A DNA stretch of 64,000 nt from Thelonectria olida. Lineage: Eukaryota; Ascomycota; Sordariomycetes; Hypocreales; Nectriaceae. A program made the position numbers and the translations under genes. The notes below the pieces were generated by a model. The model searched no databases and had not been told where the DNA came from. It worked only from the letters and a program-made list of their open reading frames with translations. The DNA lies in contig JAGPYM010000004.1 in NCBI GenBank assembly GCA_020736575.1, positions 930,001 through 994,000 of the forward strand, written 5' to 3'. This document shows, piece by piece, positions 21,424-32,600 of the stretch. The stretch's first letter is position 1. Every line of letters begins with the position of its first letter.

Positions 21424-24400
21424 GGGGGCAGGGGTTGAAAAAAAGGACGGCACTTTGCTCTATAGATGGAGGTTATGGGATAGAAGCTCGGTTATCATGG
21501 CTTGTTCAGAGTCGGAAGTGACTTGTTGACGAGCGTCGTATTCATTATCGTGGGATGTCACTTGGAGCATGTCCTAACCGCGGTCAACAGGGCTACTTTG
21601 GATGCTTGCCGAGGATTGTACGGATGAAGAGAGATACTCCTTGGTCACTCTCTGGGTGTTGTGTCATTGAGTTGTTCTGGATGGGCGGTTGAAGTTTCTT
21701 GGTCACATATCTCTTTTTCTCAGCATAGACGTTCGACCATCTATCGAGGAGAAAGGGACGATCAGGGCCAGATTCCAAAAAGTCCATTCCAATCACGGTC
21801 AATGTCAATGTCAAGAGCTTAGTTGGCCTGATTGATCCATTCCTGCTCACGACTCAGACAGAGCCAGACCGCCATTGTCAACTAGTGCCAAGCTGTCTGG
21901 CCTCATATAAACCGCAACTTAACTAGCGATGAAGCACGAACTACGAACTAAACGTGGCTGCTTAACCTCAGTCGAGCTCTAGTTTAAATCTCGGCTTGCT
22001 CCTAAACCTCGGCCGTCACTACTTAGCAATCTCATTTCGCCATGACAGCGGGCTCGACATTCGATACACCGTCGGACCGTCCCCGTGCATGGCCGCTAGC
22101 TGGGGAGCTTTGAAGCTTTGGACGAACCGCTCACGGACCTCGAGGTCATTGGACCCTGTATTGTCGGCAGTTCTCAGTGCGATCGTCACTTTGGCCGAGA
22201 CCAGGCCATGTTTCTAGAGGCGTTGTTTGGCTTCATCTACCGGAGACGTGTCGATGTGATCCTACAGTCATCTAGCAGTCACACACACACACACCAGCAC
22301 GTTTCAACCTCGGTGCGAAGCTGTTTCCTGCTGCATCCCACTCGGGTGGTGATCGTCCAGATCGTCCCATCCACCGGATCGACAACCCCGCAATCCAACT
22401 GACGTGCTACTGTTTGACCACCAGCACATCCAGTCGATCACGGGAATACCCAAGTGACAACGTGGTCCTCGGTCACACGAGCTTTCCTTCAAGACATCAA
22501 ACGAGTGACAATGCTCACGATTGCACATGCCAGAGCTGGCTGCCCTCCTCTCGACTCAACCTCCCAATGCGCATTCAGCTTAGACATCTCTTAGGCCAGC
22601 CTCCAAGGCGTCCAGGCCTTAGAGAGACTGAGGGGAAATAGAGTGCCGGCGGCGGCGGGACCAAACGGTCGAACAGAAAAACGCCTTGCTGATGTCGGAG
22701 CTGAGCGTGAGTGAGCGTCGACGTGGACGTATGTCAGCACGAGGATTCATCTCACGTCGCAGGACAGGACAGGGATCAGAAGCCTCGAAACGAATGGCCC
22801 GGCGACGTTCGGGCACCTGTCCGACTCGGCACCATGATATTGGCCTGAAGCGGCCTGCAAGCACGTCTTCTCTGCCCATCGAAGGGAAACGTGCGTGCCT
22901 CTCTCCTCAGTAGCGGTGAGACTTGGCAACGGAATTCAAGAGGTTTAGCGCTCTGCTCAGGGTCTAAGACAAACCGTGAGAACGACGGGGCTGGGCGGAG
23001 AAGACGCAAGTGCTAGGACGAAGTGAGCGATTTCACAGCAACGAGAGTGACGTCAAGGACGTCTCGGATCGTGATGAGGTATAAGACGGACAGCAACAAT
23101 GGGGGTTCGGCATCAGCTTGCTCGCGGAAAGGGTGTCGAGGTGTTTGCGACACAACATCACAAGACGCCCTCTCAGCAGCGCAAAAGCTCGGCCCCATGA
23201 TGCTTCCGCCGAAGATCTAGGCCAAGATCTCCCCCCTTCCAGCCGCCCCATGCGAACTTTGGGCAACGCAGAGGGTTCAGACGCTAACTGGAAGCCTCCT
23301 CCACGCGCCCCTCACTGGCCCCCAGTCAGCCTGGGCTGTGGTGAGAAGGGGCGGAGATTGGGCATGGCGGCGCTGAGGCTCACCAGAAGCTCGGCCGGCC
23401 GACGGCGTCAAAGGGGAGGGGGGGCTCGGGTCGTGTTTAAACCCGAGAGAGAGTTTCGTTCCCAGCCTCTGAGGTGGATGGAGTGACGGCACTGAGACGA
23501 GCAGCAGGGAAGACGGAAGGAAAAGGGGTCTGTCTCTTCGTTCGGCCGCGAGCTCGGCACAAGTCGACGGTGGACTCCACTGGGGGGTTACGTAGGCAGA
23601 AGCAAGCACGCGACGTGAACAAGAATACGACGAGCAGCAGAGGGGAAGAGAGAAAAATGTCCCGGTGATATGATGCGCGTGTGTGTTGTGCTTGTGCAAC
23701 TCTCGATGGCCCGCGTCTCCGCCTGTAATTATGGCGTATGCGGTGCATATATTGGGTCCAGCCTCTGAGAGGGCAAACCGCTAGAAGGGTGGCGTCTGGT
23801 CTTTTGGGGGGTGGCAGTGCCACACGTCGAAGAGATGCATTCCTGGCCGAGAGAAGGGACTTCGATGATGAATGGAGGAAGAGTAGTTGTTGCCATGGCG
23901 AGAAGTCAGTGCTATCAAAAGCAGGTTTACTTTCACCGCCACGGGCACCCTCTGACGTACAGGTTCCTCTCTTCCTGGCCCGGAGAACAAACAGGAGATT
24001 GCATTTGCACTGTACAGCAACAATAGCTGGATCTGCGCTTGACGTACGTCGTAACCAAGAGGCAGCTGTGCCCAATTAGCCAGGAACCGAGACGGTTTCA
24101 GCGTGCGCCAGTGTGTGTGCTCGTAATTGGTATTTGTACAAGAGACAACAACGCATGGCTTTTCGTATCTGTAGACAGTGCTCCATACTACGAATACGTA
24201 CTACTAGTACGTACATGCTCATGGGGATGAGGAGTGTTGCCTTGATCCCAGCGCATTGGAACGGGCCTTTTTTTGGTTTTATTTTGGGCTGGATCGGCTT
24301 TATGCGTGCTTAATTCAAGCTGCCGACCCTTTCTTCCCCCTTGAGACTCTGGAGTTATGGATATGCTTGCTTGTGAAGAGGCATTGGGCATCACGACAGT

Positions 24401-25522
24401 CATCAGTCAGCTGTAATGATTATGTAGCAATGCGGAAATACAAATCAGCCACCACCATCACGGCTTCACGCCATTCAAAGCCCAGACTGCGACAATTCCT
24501 GCATAAAGGTCGAATCATGCAGACGCGGACCTTGCATCTACCGAACTTTCTTCTGGTCGTCGTTGTTTATTCTTCGGCCGTCCCCGTCCCGTCTTGGTTC
24601 TCGCCAGTTCTCGTTCTCGCCACTCCACTCGACGACGTCTCCTTTTCTCCTGGGCCCTGGCTGGAAGAAGGTACGTAGTTGCCAGGTGGGAACTTTTATT
24701 AGTCAGGATCGGCGAGAACAAAAATAAACATTTGGACATTGAGCGCGGTGGGAGATCTCGGCCCAAGGCGGCAATCTGTCACGCAACGCCACAGCAACAG
24801 CGAATGCCTCGTCAATGATTCTTTGGCAGCAGCTTACCACTCCGTAGTATGTAGTTATTGCTAGCTATTCAATTCAATGCCGTCCGTCTCTCCCAAAACT
24901 CGCATGCTGACCCCGCTCCGGTGCATTTGTTGGCGATAATTCCACAAGCCTGGGTCCCTGGTCCCGGCCCTGAGAGCGTCCACCACACGAAGCTAAACGC
25001 TGGGCTAAGCGGGCTCTAGGAAAGATGATGTGCCTCTCCACCGCTATTACCACTACGACATCAGCAGCCGCCAGTGCTTACCTCCAGGCGTCACAGGCGA
25101 CTCAGCCTTATTCTTGGTCAAAGGCTACCCCTGGAGGCGTGCTGCTGCTGTGGTACCTGCTCCACCTGCTCTCGCTCGTGTTTCCCTCGGCCTCTGTGCC
25201 AGTGCGTGCGCAGCTGGTCTACCACCTTGCCGTGCTATATATACACCACCACAACCACAACCTTGATAGTATATAAACCTCCCTCCCCCCCTTCTCGTCT
25301 GCCTCTCCAAACCTAAGACCCCGTTATTCGTGTGGCCTCGGGCGTGTGTGTTCCTCGCGTAATTCACTGTCAGTCCCCCAAGAGCCCTTCACTCCCAAGC
25401 ACACATCTCGTAGACGAGTCTCTGCCTGGGATCACTTTTGCGTAAATTCCGCTGCAAGCCATGAGCATTGGTTGTTGTCCGAGAAGCGTTGTTGTTTATT
25501 TCGTCGCTCCCACCGTCCGATC
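21424..25522. other. Long gene-poor interval (4.1 kb) before the cyclin gene
   Basis: No gene was recognised on either strand. It contains a short AC microsatellite near 22278-22293 and a perfect CRE palindrome TGACGTCA at 23048-23055. The last 500 bp is a CT-rich stretch typical of a promoter and leader. Open frames of 100-200 codons at 23277-24075 are Ser/Pro/Arg-rich with no protein-like motifs. A long regulatory region or 5' UTR of the cyclin gene is possible. Confidence 0.45.
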
Positions 25523-26481
25523 ATGATGCGTCGAGCGTCCAAGCAGCTTGCTGCCGCCGACGAGCGGGAGGCATACTTCACCTACCGCCCGCTCTCCAAC
25601 CTCCCCACACCGCCCCCTAGCTCTCGTAACTCGTCGGCCGCCCAGTCGCCGCGGACGACTCTGGACGACGGGGAGCCATTGATGGCACGTTTTAGAGGTG
25701 TGTTTGCCATCCATCTACCTGCGTGTGCCGTCAAACTGACTTCTTAGGCCCCGCCATCCATCTCGTCAACCTCATCCCCTCCTCCGCCTCACTCGCTACC
25801 GCCTCGGTCCCCCTCGTCCAGGCCCTCCTCTCCCGCGCAGACCTCCCCATCGAAACCGTCGCCCTCGCCGTCGGCATCCTCGACTCCCTCGACTCCCGCT
25901 TCGCCCGCCGCTGGCGCGTCTCGTGCCCCCTCCGCTCCGACTACTTCTCCTCCTCCTCTAAGCGCCACACCCTCCCGCCCTCCTTCCTTCCCCAGCGCCA
26001 GCAGCTGCACATCGACTCGGTCAACCCGGAGCTCATCATCTTCGCTGCCCTCGTCATCGCCGTCAAGTTCACCGAGGATCCCCAGGAAGCCTCCCAGTGG
26101 TACTGCAAGGCCTGGGGCCGCGACATGTGGTCGCACCAGCAGCTCAACGTCACCGAGCGCTGCATCATGGAGCACCTCAACTACCGCATCATGCCGCTCT
26201 GCCACGACGACTGTCTGACCGACGCCATGGTCGACATGCAGCTCGCCGCCCAGCAGTCCGGGTCCGCCTGGGACCACGACAGCAACAGCGTCTCCAGCGA
26301 CGAGGACGACGTCGACGCCAGCTTCGTGCCCTCGCACACCCGCTCCAGGACGCTCGGCTCCGCCCTGGGGCTCGGCCTCTCGCTGACGCCCGTCGACACG
26401 CCTACAGCCGATGTCTCGCAGGCCACGACGCCGCGACCGTCGGCGCTTTCAAACGATTATTTCCAGCACTGTCAGGCATGA
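25523..26481 (+). CDS. Pho80/PCL-type cyclin
   Basis: Predicted regulatory subunit for a Pho85/Cdk5-like kinase. Exon 25523-25697, intron of 50 nt (GTGTGT...CTTAG), exon 25748-26481, 302 residues. The N terminus is short and Pro/Ser-rich. The cyclin fold covers about 58-225: AIHLVNLIPSSASL, PIETVALAVGILDSLDSRFA, NPELIIFAALVIAVKFTEDP and NVTERCIMEHLNYRIMPL, with a 25-residue Ser-rich insert between helices. The C terminus is Ser/Thr/Asp-rich with TP sites (LTPVDTPTA), a likely phosphorylation tail. A second ATG directly follows the first. Its closest known types are fission yeast Pas1 and budding yeast Pcl1/2; the cell-cycle versus nutrient role cannot be told from sequence. Confidence 0.88.
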
Positions 26482-26522
26482 TTGAAGGAAAGGGAAAAGC
26501 ATGATATCCGGCGTTTTACTAC

Positions 26523-26541
26523 TTTTTTTTTTTTTTTTTTT
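26523..26541 (+). repeat. Poly-T tract (19 nt)
   Basis: Uninterrupted run of 19 T just downstream of the cyclin stop codon, probably in the 3' UTR or termination region. No function claimed. Confidence 0.9.
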
Positions 26542-28900
26542 GGCTCTCTCTACGATACTCGGCATCATCGACTCGGCGTTTGCTCCTCCAAAATCTACAC
26601 ACATCATGTAATGGCGACATCTTGCAATGGCTCTTAGCGACTTGATCTGGCATCATCTATTAGGAAACGCTTGCCCCTTGCCTGGAGGGGAGACGGACTC
26701 TTTTTTGTAATCCAGGCTCTCTTTTCATTGTCACACTCACGGTCTTCGGGTGGTTCTTGTACTGGCATTTTTCGGGCATGGGATCAACAATACCTTGCTT
26801 CAACGGTGGTTCTTGGGTTTATCGGATTTTGGGGGCTCATTTTTTGGCATTGGGAGACCAGGATTGCACATACCCCTTTACCGTATATTCTGGTCAATAG
26901 TGTTCGTTTAATGGCTCGCTAACTGCTTCTTCTTTACCCCTTGCCTGTTTGATTCACCGTTTCTTCAGTCCTGTTGCGTGATGTTGGACCCCATAAGTTA
27001 TCAGCCCGCTTGTTAGGAACATGATGTTACGTGTTGGTCCTTTGGAATTCGCCCTCTTGGCCCACCTTTGATTGTCCTATTTTTGGGACCTCGCCATTGT
27101 TATCAATGTCTTAGAGGGGATTGCATGTTTCCTTGTGTAACTGCATATAGGTACTCGCGTCAAATCTCGGCCAAGCCATTCCTGACCCAAGAGATGAGAG
27201 ACATTGACCTTTCCTCAGCCAGTCCTCTTGAGTGCGTAGCTTGTCGTATTTATCGTTCAGGCGTTAGTCAAGTCGAAGAACTCAGCCGCCGCATCTCGGA
27301 AGTTTCAAGACTAACTACCTGGTGGTTGTTATTCATTTCACAACTTGAATCCCATGGGTGCGAAAGTAAGGAGCGGTATCATAATACTCTGAAGCAAAAC
27401 CCCCGCCACAATAACCAAGGACGACACTGTAGGTCCTGGGCTATCTTGGCTGCAAGCTCCACGGGCCATTTTTGGCATGTGCAACGATGCCATAGAGATT
27501 GGGGAAGACTCCCTGGATGAAGACCGAGCTGTGCTAAGGCACTAGTGTTGAGAACATAGTCAGAGCAACTCCTGCTCTTGGGTCCCGTCGAGGAGGATTC
27601 TGATCCAGGCTCGGACTCGTGTGGTGCATGAAGGCGGCCAGTTGTCGGTCTTCCAATGTTCGGTCGTTGAAATAAGACTTGCAGAAGATCCTGGTTTTCC
27701 GTGGCTCGGTCGTTAAGAAAAGACTTCGGGATACTTTGATGGGTTCGTCGAGGGGTGTTGGTATTTGGCAAGACCACTGGCGTTTTTAAATCCTTAAAGA
27801 ATGCCTGAATAAAATAGAAAAAAATCGTGAACCTGCAAAGAAATCGTCGATTAGTCTCGGGAAAGGTGATCAAGGCGAGCCATACTGCCTTACGTAAGTT
27901 TCTTCGTTACGCAGAAAAAATGAAGGAATGGTCCTGAGGTCGAGGACCGTAGTGTGCGACCGCTACCAGGACGTTTGTCATGTCTACCCTATGGCCGGGT
28001 GGCTCGGCTCACGACTGCAGTGAGCATCTTCAGGTCACGCTCTGATATCCAAGTCCGAGCTTGGAGCTTAGGTATGGGCTTCTTCTACGTTAATTCCCAC
28101 ACAAATTACACAGGAACCCAAGGATTGCCTCGCCGCTACCCAGGTAGGTAGGTAGGTAGGGATGAACATCTGATCTTTAATGCTTATGGATAAAGCGCTC
28201 TGACAATCGCTCGGTGTGCTTCTGACTTAGAATGGCCTATGTGAAGCTCAGCACGGAGTGGCCTTCCTGGCCGTCAAGGAGAGGGATAACGGTAGAGAAC
28301 AACAATAATTAGTAGGTGCGCCATGATACAACTAGTTATATAGCTCCCAGGGAAATGGAGTGGTTGCAGTCCAATCTTGGTAGTGAGGTTTGTTGGGTTG
28401 ACTATGTATGGTCTTGTGTAATGCTGTTCCCAGTCGTTGAGATGGGTCGAGCCTCCTCCTGGGGAGCTTTATGCTTGATACGTTGTTAATGAATGCTGTG
28501 GATGAAGCACTTGATTTGGCAGATTACTGCATACCTTACTATCCTTATGGCTCACAAGTAATACGTTGAATCAACCATCCATTGTCAACTCACAGCCGCA
28601 TCCGGTAGACAGCTGTGATTTAGGCGTGCTCCAGTCTTTGGGCGGGGGTGCATCAAGATACGGGCCCTGACGGTGGCGCAAGAGGGCCGCCCCGCAGAAG
28701 GCTGGCCGGCTGAAGGACTTGCGGCTGCTCTCGCCCGTCGGTCCCTCGTTCTCTCCTGCTCCTGGCGCTGCCCTTTCCTCATGTGGCGTGATGTCAGCTC
28801 AAGCAGCAGTTGAGCATCCAAACCAGGCAACTCACCAATGCAAAAAGTACAGACACACAAAGCGTGGAACACCCAGTGTGCAAAAAATGGAAATTTGGAA

Positions 28901-29049
28901 GGGCCTAACCGGGGATCGAACCCGGGACCTGCCACAGCTTCTTTTGAAGAATTGGGACTATTCCCGAAGCGGCAATCCCTATGAGGTTGTTAGAGCTGGA
29001 GTTGTTTACTCACTGCGAGGTTGACTTACTACCACTAGACCATCAGGCC
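28901..29049 (-). repeat. tRNA-Pro-like Pol III element with long internal insert (copy B)
   Basis: On the minus strand the ends form a 7-bp acceptor stem (GGCCTGA with TTAGGCC). After the 5' strand is a perfect A box (TGGTCTAGTGG), and before the 3' strand is a perfect B box within CCGGGTTCGATCCCCGG. A run of six T follows about 15 nt past the 3' end. The flanks match fungal tRNA-Pro, but the element is 149 nt rather than about 72, and no proper anticodon stem-loop could be formed, so it is either a pseudogene, a tRNA with an unusual intron, or a tRNA-derived SINE. Its 3' half is repeated at 18890-18955. Confidence 0.6.
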
Positions 29050-29110
29050 GTTCTTTGTTGAAGAAGCGAGGCATTATTTCGACACATGATTCTTTTAACC
29101 CAATGCGGCA

Positions 29111-29134
29111 ACCCACCCCACCCCACCCCACCCC
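29111..29134. repeat. CCCCA short tandem array
   Basis: About four to five tandem CCCCA units. It does not match the TTAGGG telomere repeat and is treated as a microsatellite. Confidence 0.85.
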
Positions 29135-29667
29135 GAGTCGAAGTGGATCTGCCAGTCTTTGACCGGTGTCATCACAGGTGGATCCTTTACCGTCTGGAGC
29201 AATAGGGGGTACCTCAATCAAGGTGTGCATTCGCGACATGGAGTCCGTACGAAGATTTCATGAGTGTTTGTCGTCTATCAGAACGGGTTTATCGCCTTTT
29301 GTCAACGTTGCCAAAGTTGAGTTGTCCAGTGCATGATTTGCAACCATGGGTTTCATCGGAATTTAGTGTCGGTGACATACCCAGCGCTGTTCAACACACA
29401 TATACATACACGAAACACACAAAACATACGAAACGAACATAACGTAACATAACATACATTAAATATACATACTATACGTACTGTACGTATACGCACGACA
29501 ACGCGAGTCGTCGATTTACACTTCTATAGTCATAATACGTGCACTGGGCGTTTGACCTCATGATAATACGTGCTGGCAACCGCCATTTCTAACCACCGAA
29601 TAGTTTTCAAATACAAACAAAACCAGTTTCCCATCATAAGCACTTTTCATCTATCCGTCTCCAACAT

Positions 29668-32600
29668 TTACGAATCAGCCATGACCAACGCCAACAGAGC
29701 CATGCGGCAGTACAGGCCATATCGCATCTGGGAATGGTTAGTTTTGTCTTGTGCAGTCTGGGAATGGAACTTACTTGGCGGAAATAGGCTGCACGCTGGT
29801 CAAAGTCGACCTCCTCGGCAACTTCCTCGTTGCGAGGAAGAGGGTGCATAACCACCATCGAAGACTTGGCGTGCTTGAGCGACGCGTTGTCAACCCGGTA
29901 CGAGTTCTTCACTCGTTGGTACTCCTCCTCGCTGGGGAATCGCTCACGCTGCACACGAGTGCAGTAGAGGACGTCGCTGCGAGCGAGAATCTCGGGCGTC
30001 AAAGCCTCAGACTCGGAGAGGAGCTGCCCAGAGGCAATCAGCTGCTCTCGAACCTTGGGAGGAAGCTGAAGGCTCTTGGGAGCGACCAGCTGGACCTGGA
30101 CGTGGTAGTGACGGAGGAGGTAAACCAGGGAGTGGACAGGTCGACCGTAGAGGAGATCGCCGAGGAAGGTAATGGTGAGACCCTGAACCGTACCAAGCTC
30201 CTCACGGATGGTAAAGAGGTCGAGGAAGGCCTGGGTAGGGTGCTCCTTGCTACCGTTGCCAGCGTTGATCACGGGCACGGGGCTGTACTTTTGCGCAACA
30301 GCCACGCTGTTCTCGTCGGGGTGGCGGACGACAACGGCATCACCGTAGCAAGCAAGAGTACGGATCGTGTCCTGGAGGGACTCGCCCTTCTGGACCGACG
30401 AGTGGGACGTAGCCACGTTTACGGTACGTCCACCAAGGCGCTGCATTGCAGCATCGAACGAAGCAGAAGTGCGCGTCGAAGGCTCATAGAAGAGCGTCGT
30501 CAGAACACGGCCTCGGAGTATGTTAAGAACTCCTTCACGCTGGACACCAAGGCGCAGTTCCTGAGCCAGAGTGAAGAGCAGATGCAAGTCTGCACGGCTG
30601 TAAGACTTGACCGACAAGACGTGGGTGTTCTTGAATGAAGAAGGCTGAGACAGCAGCTGCTGGATCGAGGAGCTGACCAAAGGCTGCAACTGCAGAGCGG
30701 GAGCAAGCTCCTCCAAACCACCCTTGGCAGGCGATGTGGCAATGGCGCTGCCCTCGAGAGGTCGGAGACGGGTCATAGGCTTAAGGCCACCCAGCATCGA
30801 CAGGCGTCTAGCCTGGGGAGAGTCGGTGGCTTGGGCAATGGATACAGTGGGCTTGGAAGGAGGCGACATGGGAGGGATGATGTGCGCGGACATGTCCTTG
30901 CCCTGAGGAGGAACCGACAGAACCTCACCATCCAAGCAGACAGTGGTGTTCTGGAACGTCACTCGCTGGATAGAAGCACGCATGTTGCGGCCCTCAAAGG
31001 GAGACCAAGAGGAGCCGGCAACGACGGTGTAGGGGCGGTCAATCTCAGCCTCAATGGTGGTGCCAACCTGCTCATGGAGCTCGAAAATCTCCATGGGGTT
31101 GGTGTAGAGGCGAGCCTTAATGTCGTCCAGAGTCAGCTTCTCCTCGGCAACTGAAGACAGAAGAAGAGGCAGGGCCTCGGCGATGCCCATAGAAGGATCA
31201 GCCTTGTGACCCAAGGAGGTGGCCAGCTGGTAGGGCAGAGAGCCAACCGAAAAGACGTCGATGGTGCTCATGTGCTCCCAGAGGGCCTCCTGGTCAGCCG
31301 GGGTAGGCAGACGGTCGCACTCAGGGAAGTCGCTCTGAGAGAGGTACAGCGAGTAGATAGAAACATCGCAAGTAACCTGCAGACCCTTCTGCTTGCTAAG
31401 GGCAATGAGCTTAATGTCATCCTTGGTGCTCACAGAAGTAACGTGGATACGGCGGTTGTGCAAGCTGGCCAGGAGCAGAATGGAGGCCAAATCGGTCAGC
31501 TTGGCATCAGTCACAATGGGTTTGTGAGCAGGCCAGGCATCAAAGTGAGCAGTGACGGCAGCAACCTTGCTGATGTTGCCCGACAGGTGGTTGAAGGGGA
31601 TGAACAGCGAGCCAACCTCACCGGTGACGTGGCTGATCTGATCAGCGTTGTCGGAAGTGGCAGAAACGGAGAAGTTGTAGTCGCAGTAACCGCCGCGCTT
31701 CGAGTTTTGCTGGGCGGCGCTCAGAGTAAGAGCATCGGTGATGGAGCCGTCCAGACCAAGGGGCATGACACGAATCATGCTGAAACCGGCCGAGATGGAC
31801 GCCTTGGTGACGGCCTGAAGGTCGCTACTCTCAGAAGAAACGATACCAGGGACAAAGGCAGCAATGTTGATCAGTCCGGGCAGAACAACAGTGCGGTGGC
31901 TAGTCTGGTAGTCCCGCTTGGACACGTTGAGCTCAAAGTGACGAGCAATGGCTTCAACAAGAATCTTGGCGTTCTTGACATTGGTCACCAGAGGAATCTG
32001 GTAATCAACAGCCATACGACGAGTCTGGTAACCCTTGCTCATGTAGTTGGCGGGTCGTCTGTACTTGTTGTTGGAAGGCAAGTTGATGTACAGATCAATG
32101 GTGTTCTTGGCCAGATGCTGAGTGAGAGAGAACTCCGACTTGGTGTCCTCCTCCTTGCCGAGAACCTCGAGGTACTGGACCTTAACACCGTGCTCTTGGA
32201 GGAAATCGGCGGTACCGGAGGTGGCAAAGAGCTTGTAGCCAAGCTTCTCCAGCTTCTCGACAGAGGGTAGCATCTCTTTCTTGTCCTTATAGGAACCAAT
32301 AGATAGAAGAATGTTCTTCTTGGGAATCTTGAAGCCAGTTGACATGAGCGCTTTGAGGTAGGCCTCGTTCTTGTCAACACCGAAGCAGGCAACCTCACCA
32401 GTGGAGGCCATCTCGACACCCAGGACCGGATCAGCACCCGACAGTCGCGAGAAACTGAATTGAGGAACCTTGACACCGACGCAATCGGGAGCGAGGTCGG
32501 TCGGGGGATACTCCTGGAAAGGCTGGCCCATGATGGCCAGAGTAGCCATCTCGATCAGATCAACACCCATGACCTTGGACACAAAGGGGAAAGATCGAGA

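Larger units (their letters stand above)
26482..29667. other. Gene-poor interval between the cyclin gene and ura2
   Basis: About 3.2 kb without a recognised gene. It contains the poly-T tract, an AGGT tandem array (about 28142-28160), the complete tRNA-Pro-like element (28901-29049), a CCCCA array (about 29111-29134) and a low-complexity ACATA-rich stretch near 29395-29500 beside the ura2 3' end. A 164-codon minus-strand frame at 27379-27873 has ordinary-looking composition but no recognised domain or start context and is not called. Confidence 0.45.

Noticed and set aside
23437..24075. 212-codon minus-strand frame in the cyclin upstream interval
   Set aside because: Low-complexity Ser/Arg/Pro composition, conflicting frames on both strands and no recognisable motif.
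28901..29049. Functional intron-containing tRNA-Pro
   Set aside because: A anticodon stem-loop with an in-register anticodon could not be drawn, so only a tRNA-like element is reported.
29111..29134. CCCCA array as an interstitial telomere
   Set aside because: Ascomycete telomeres are usually TTAGGG; this is a simple microsatellite.
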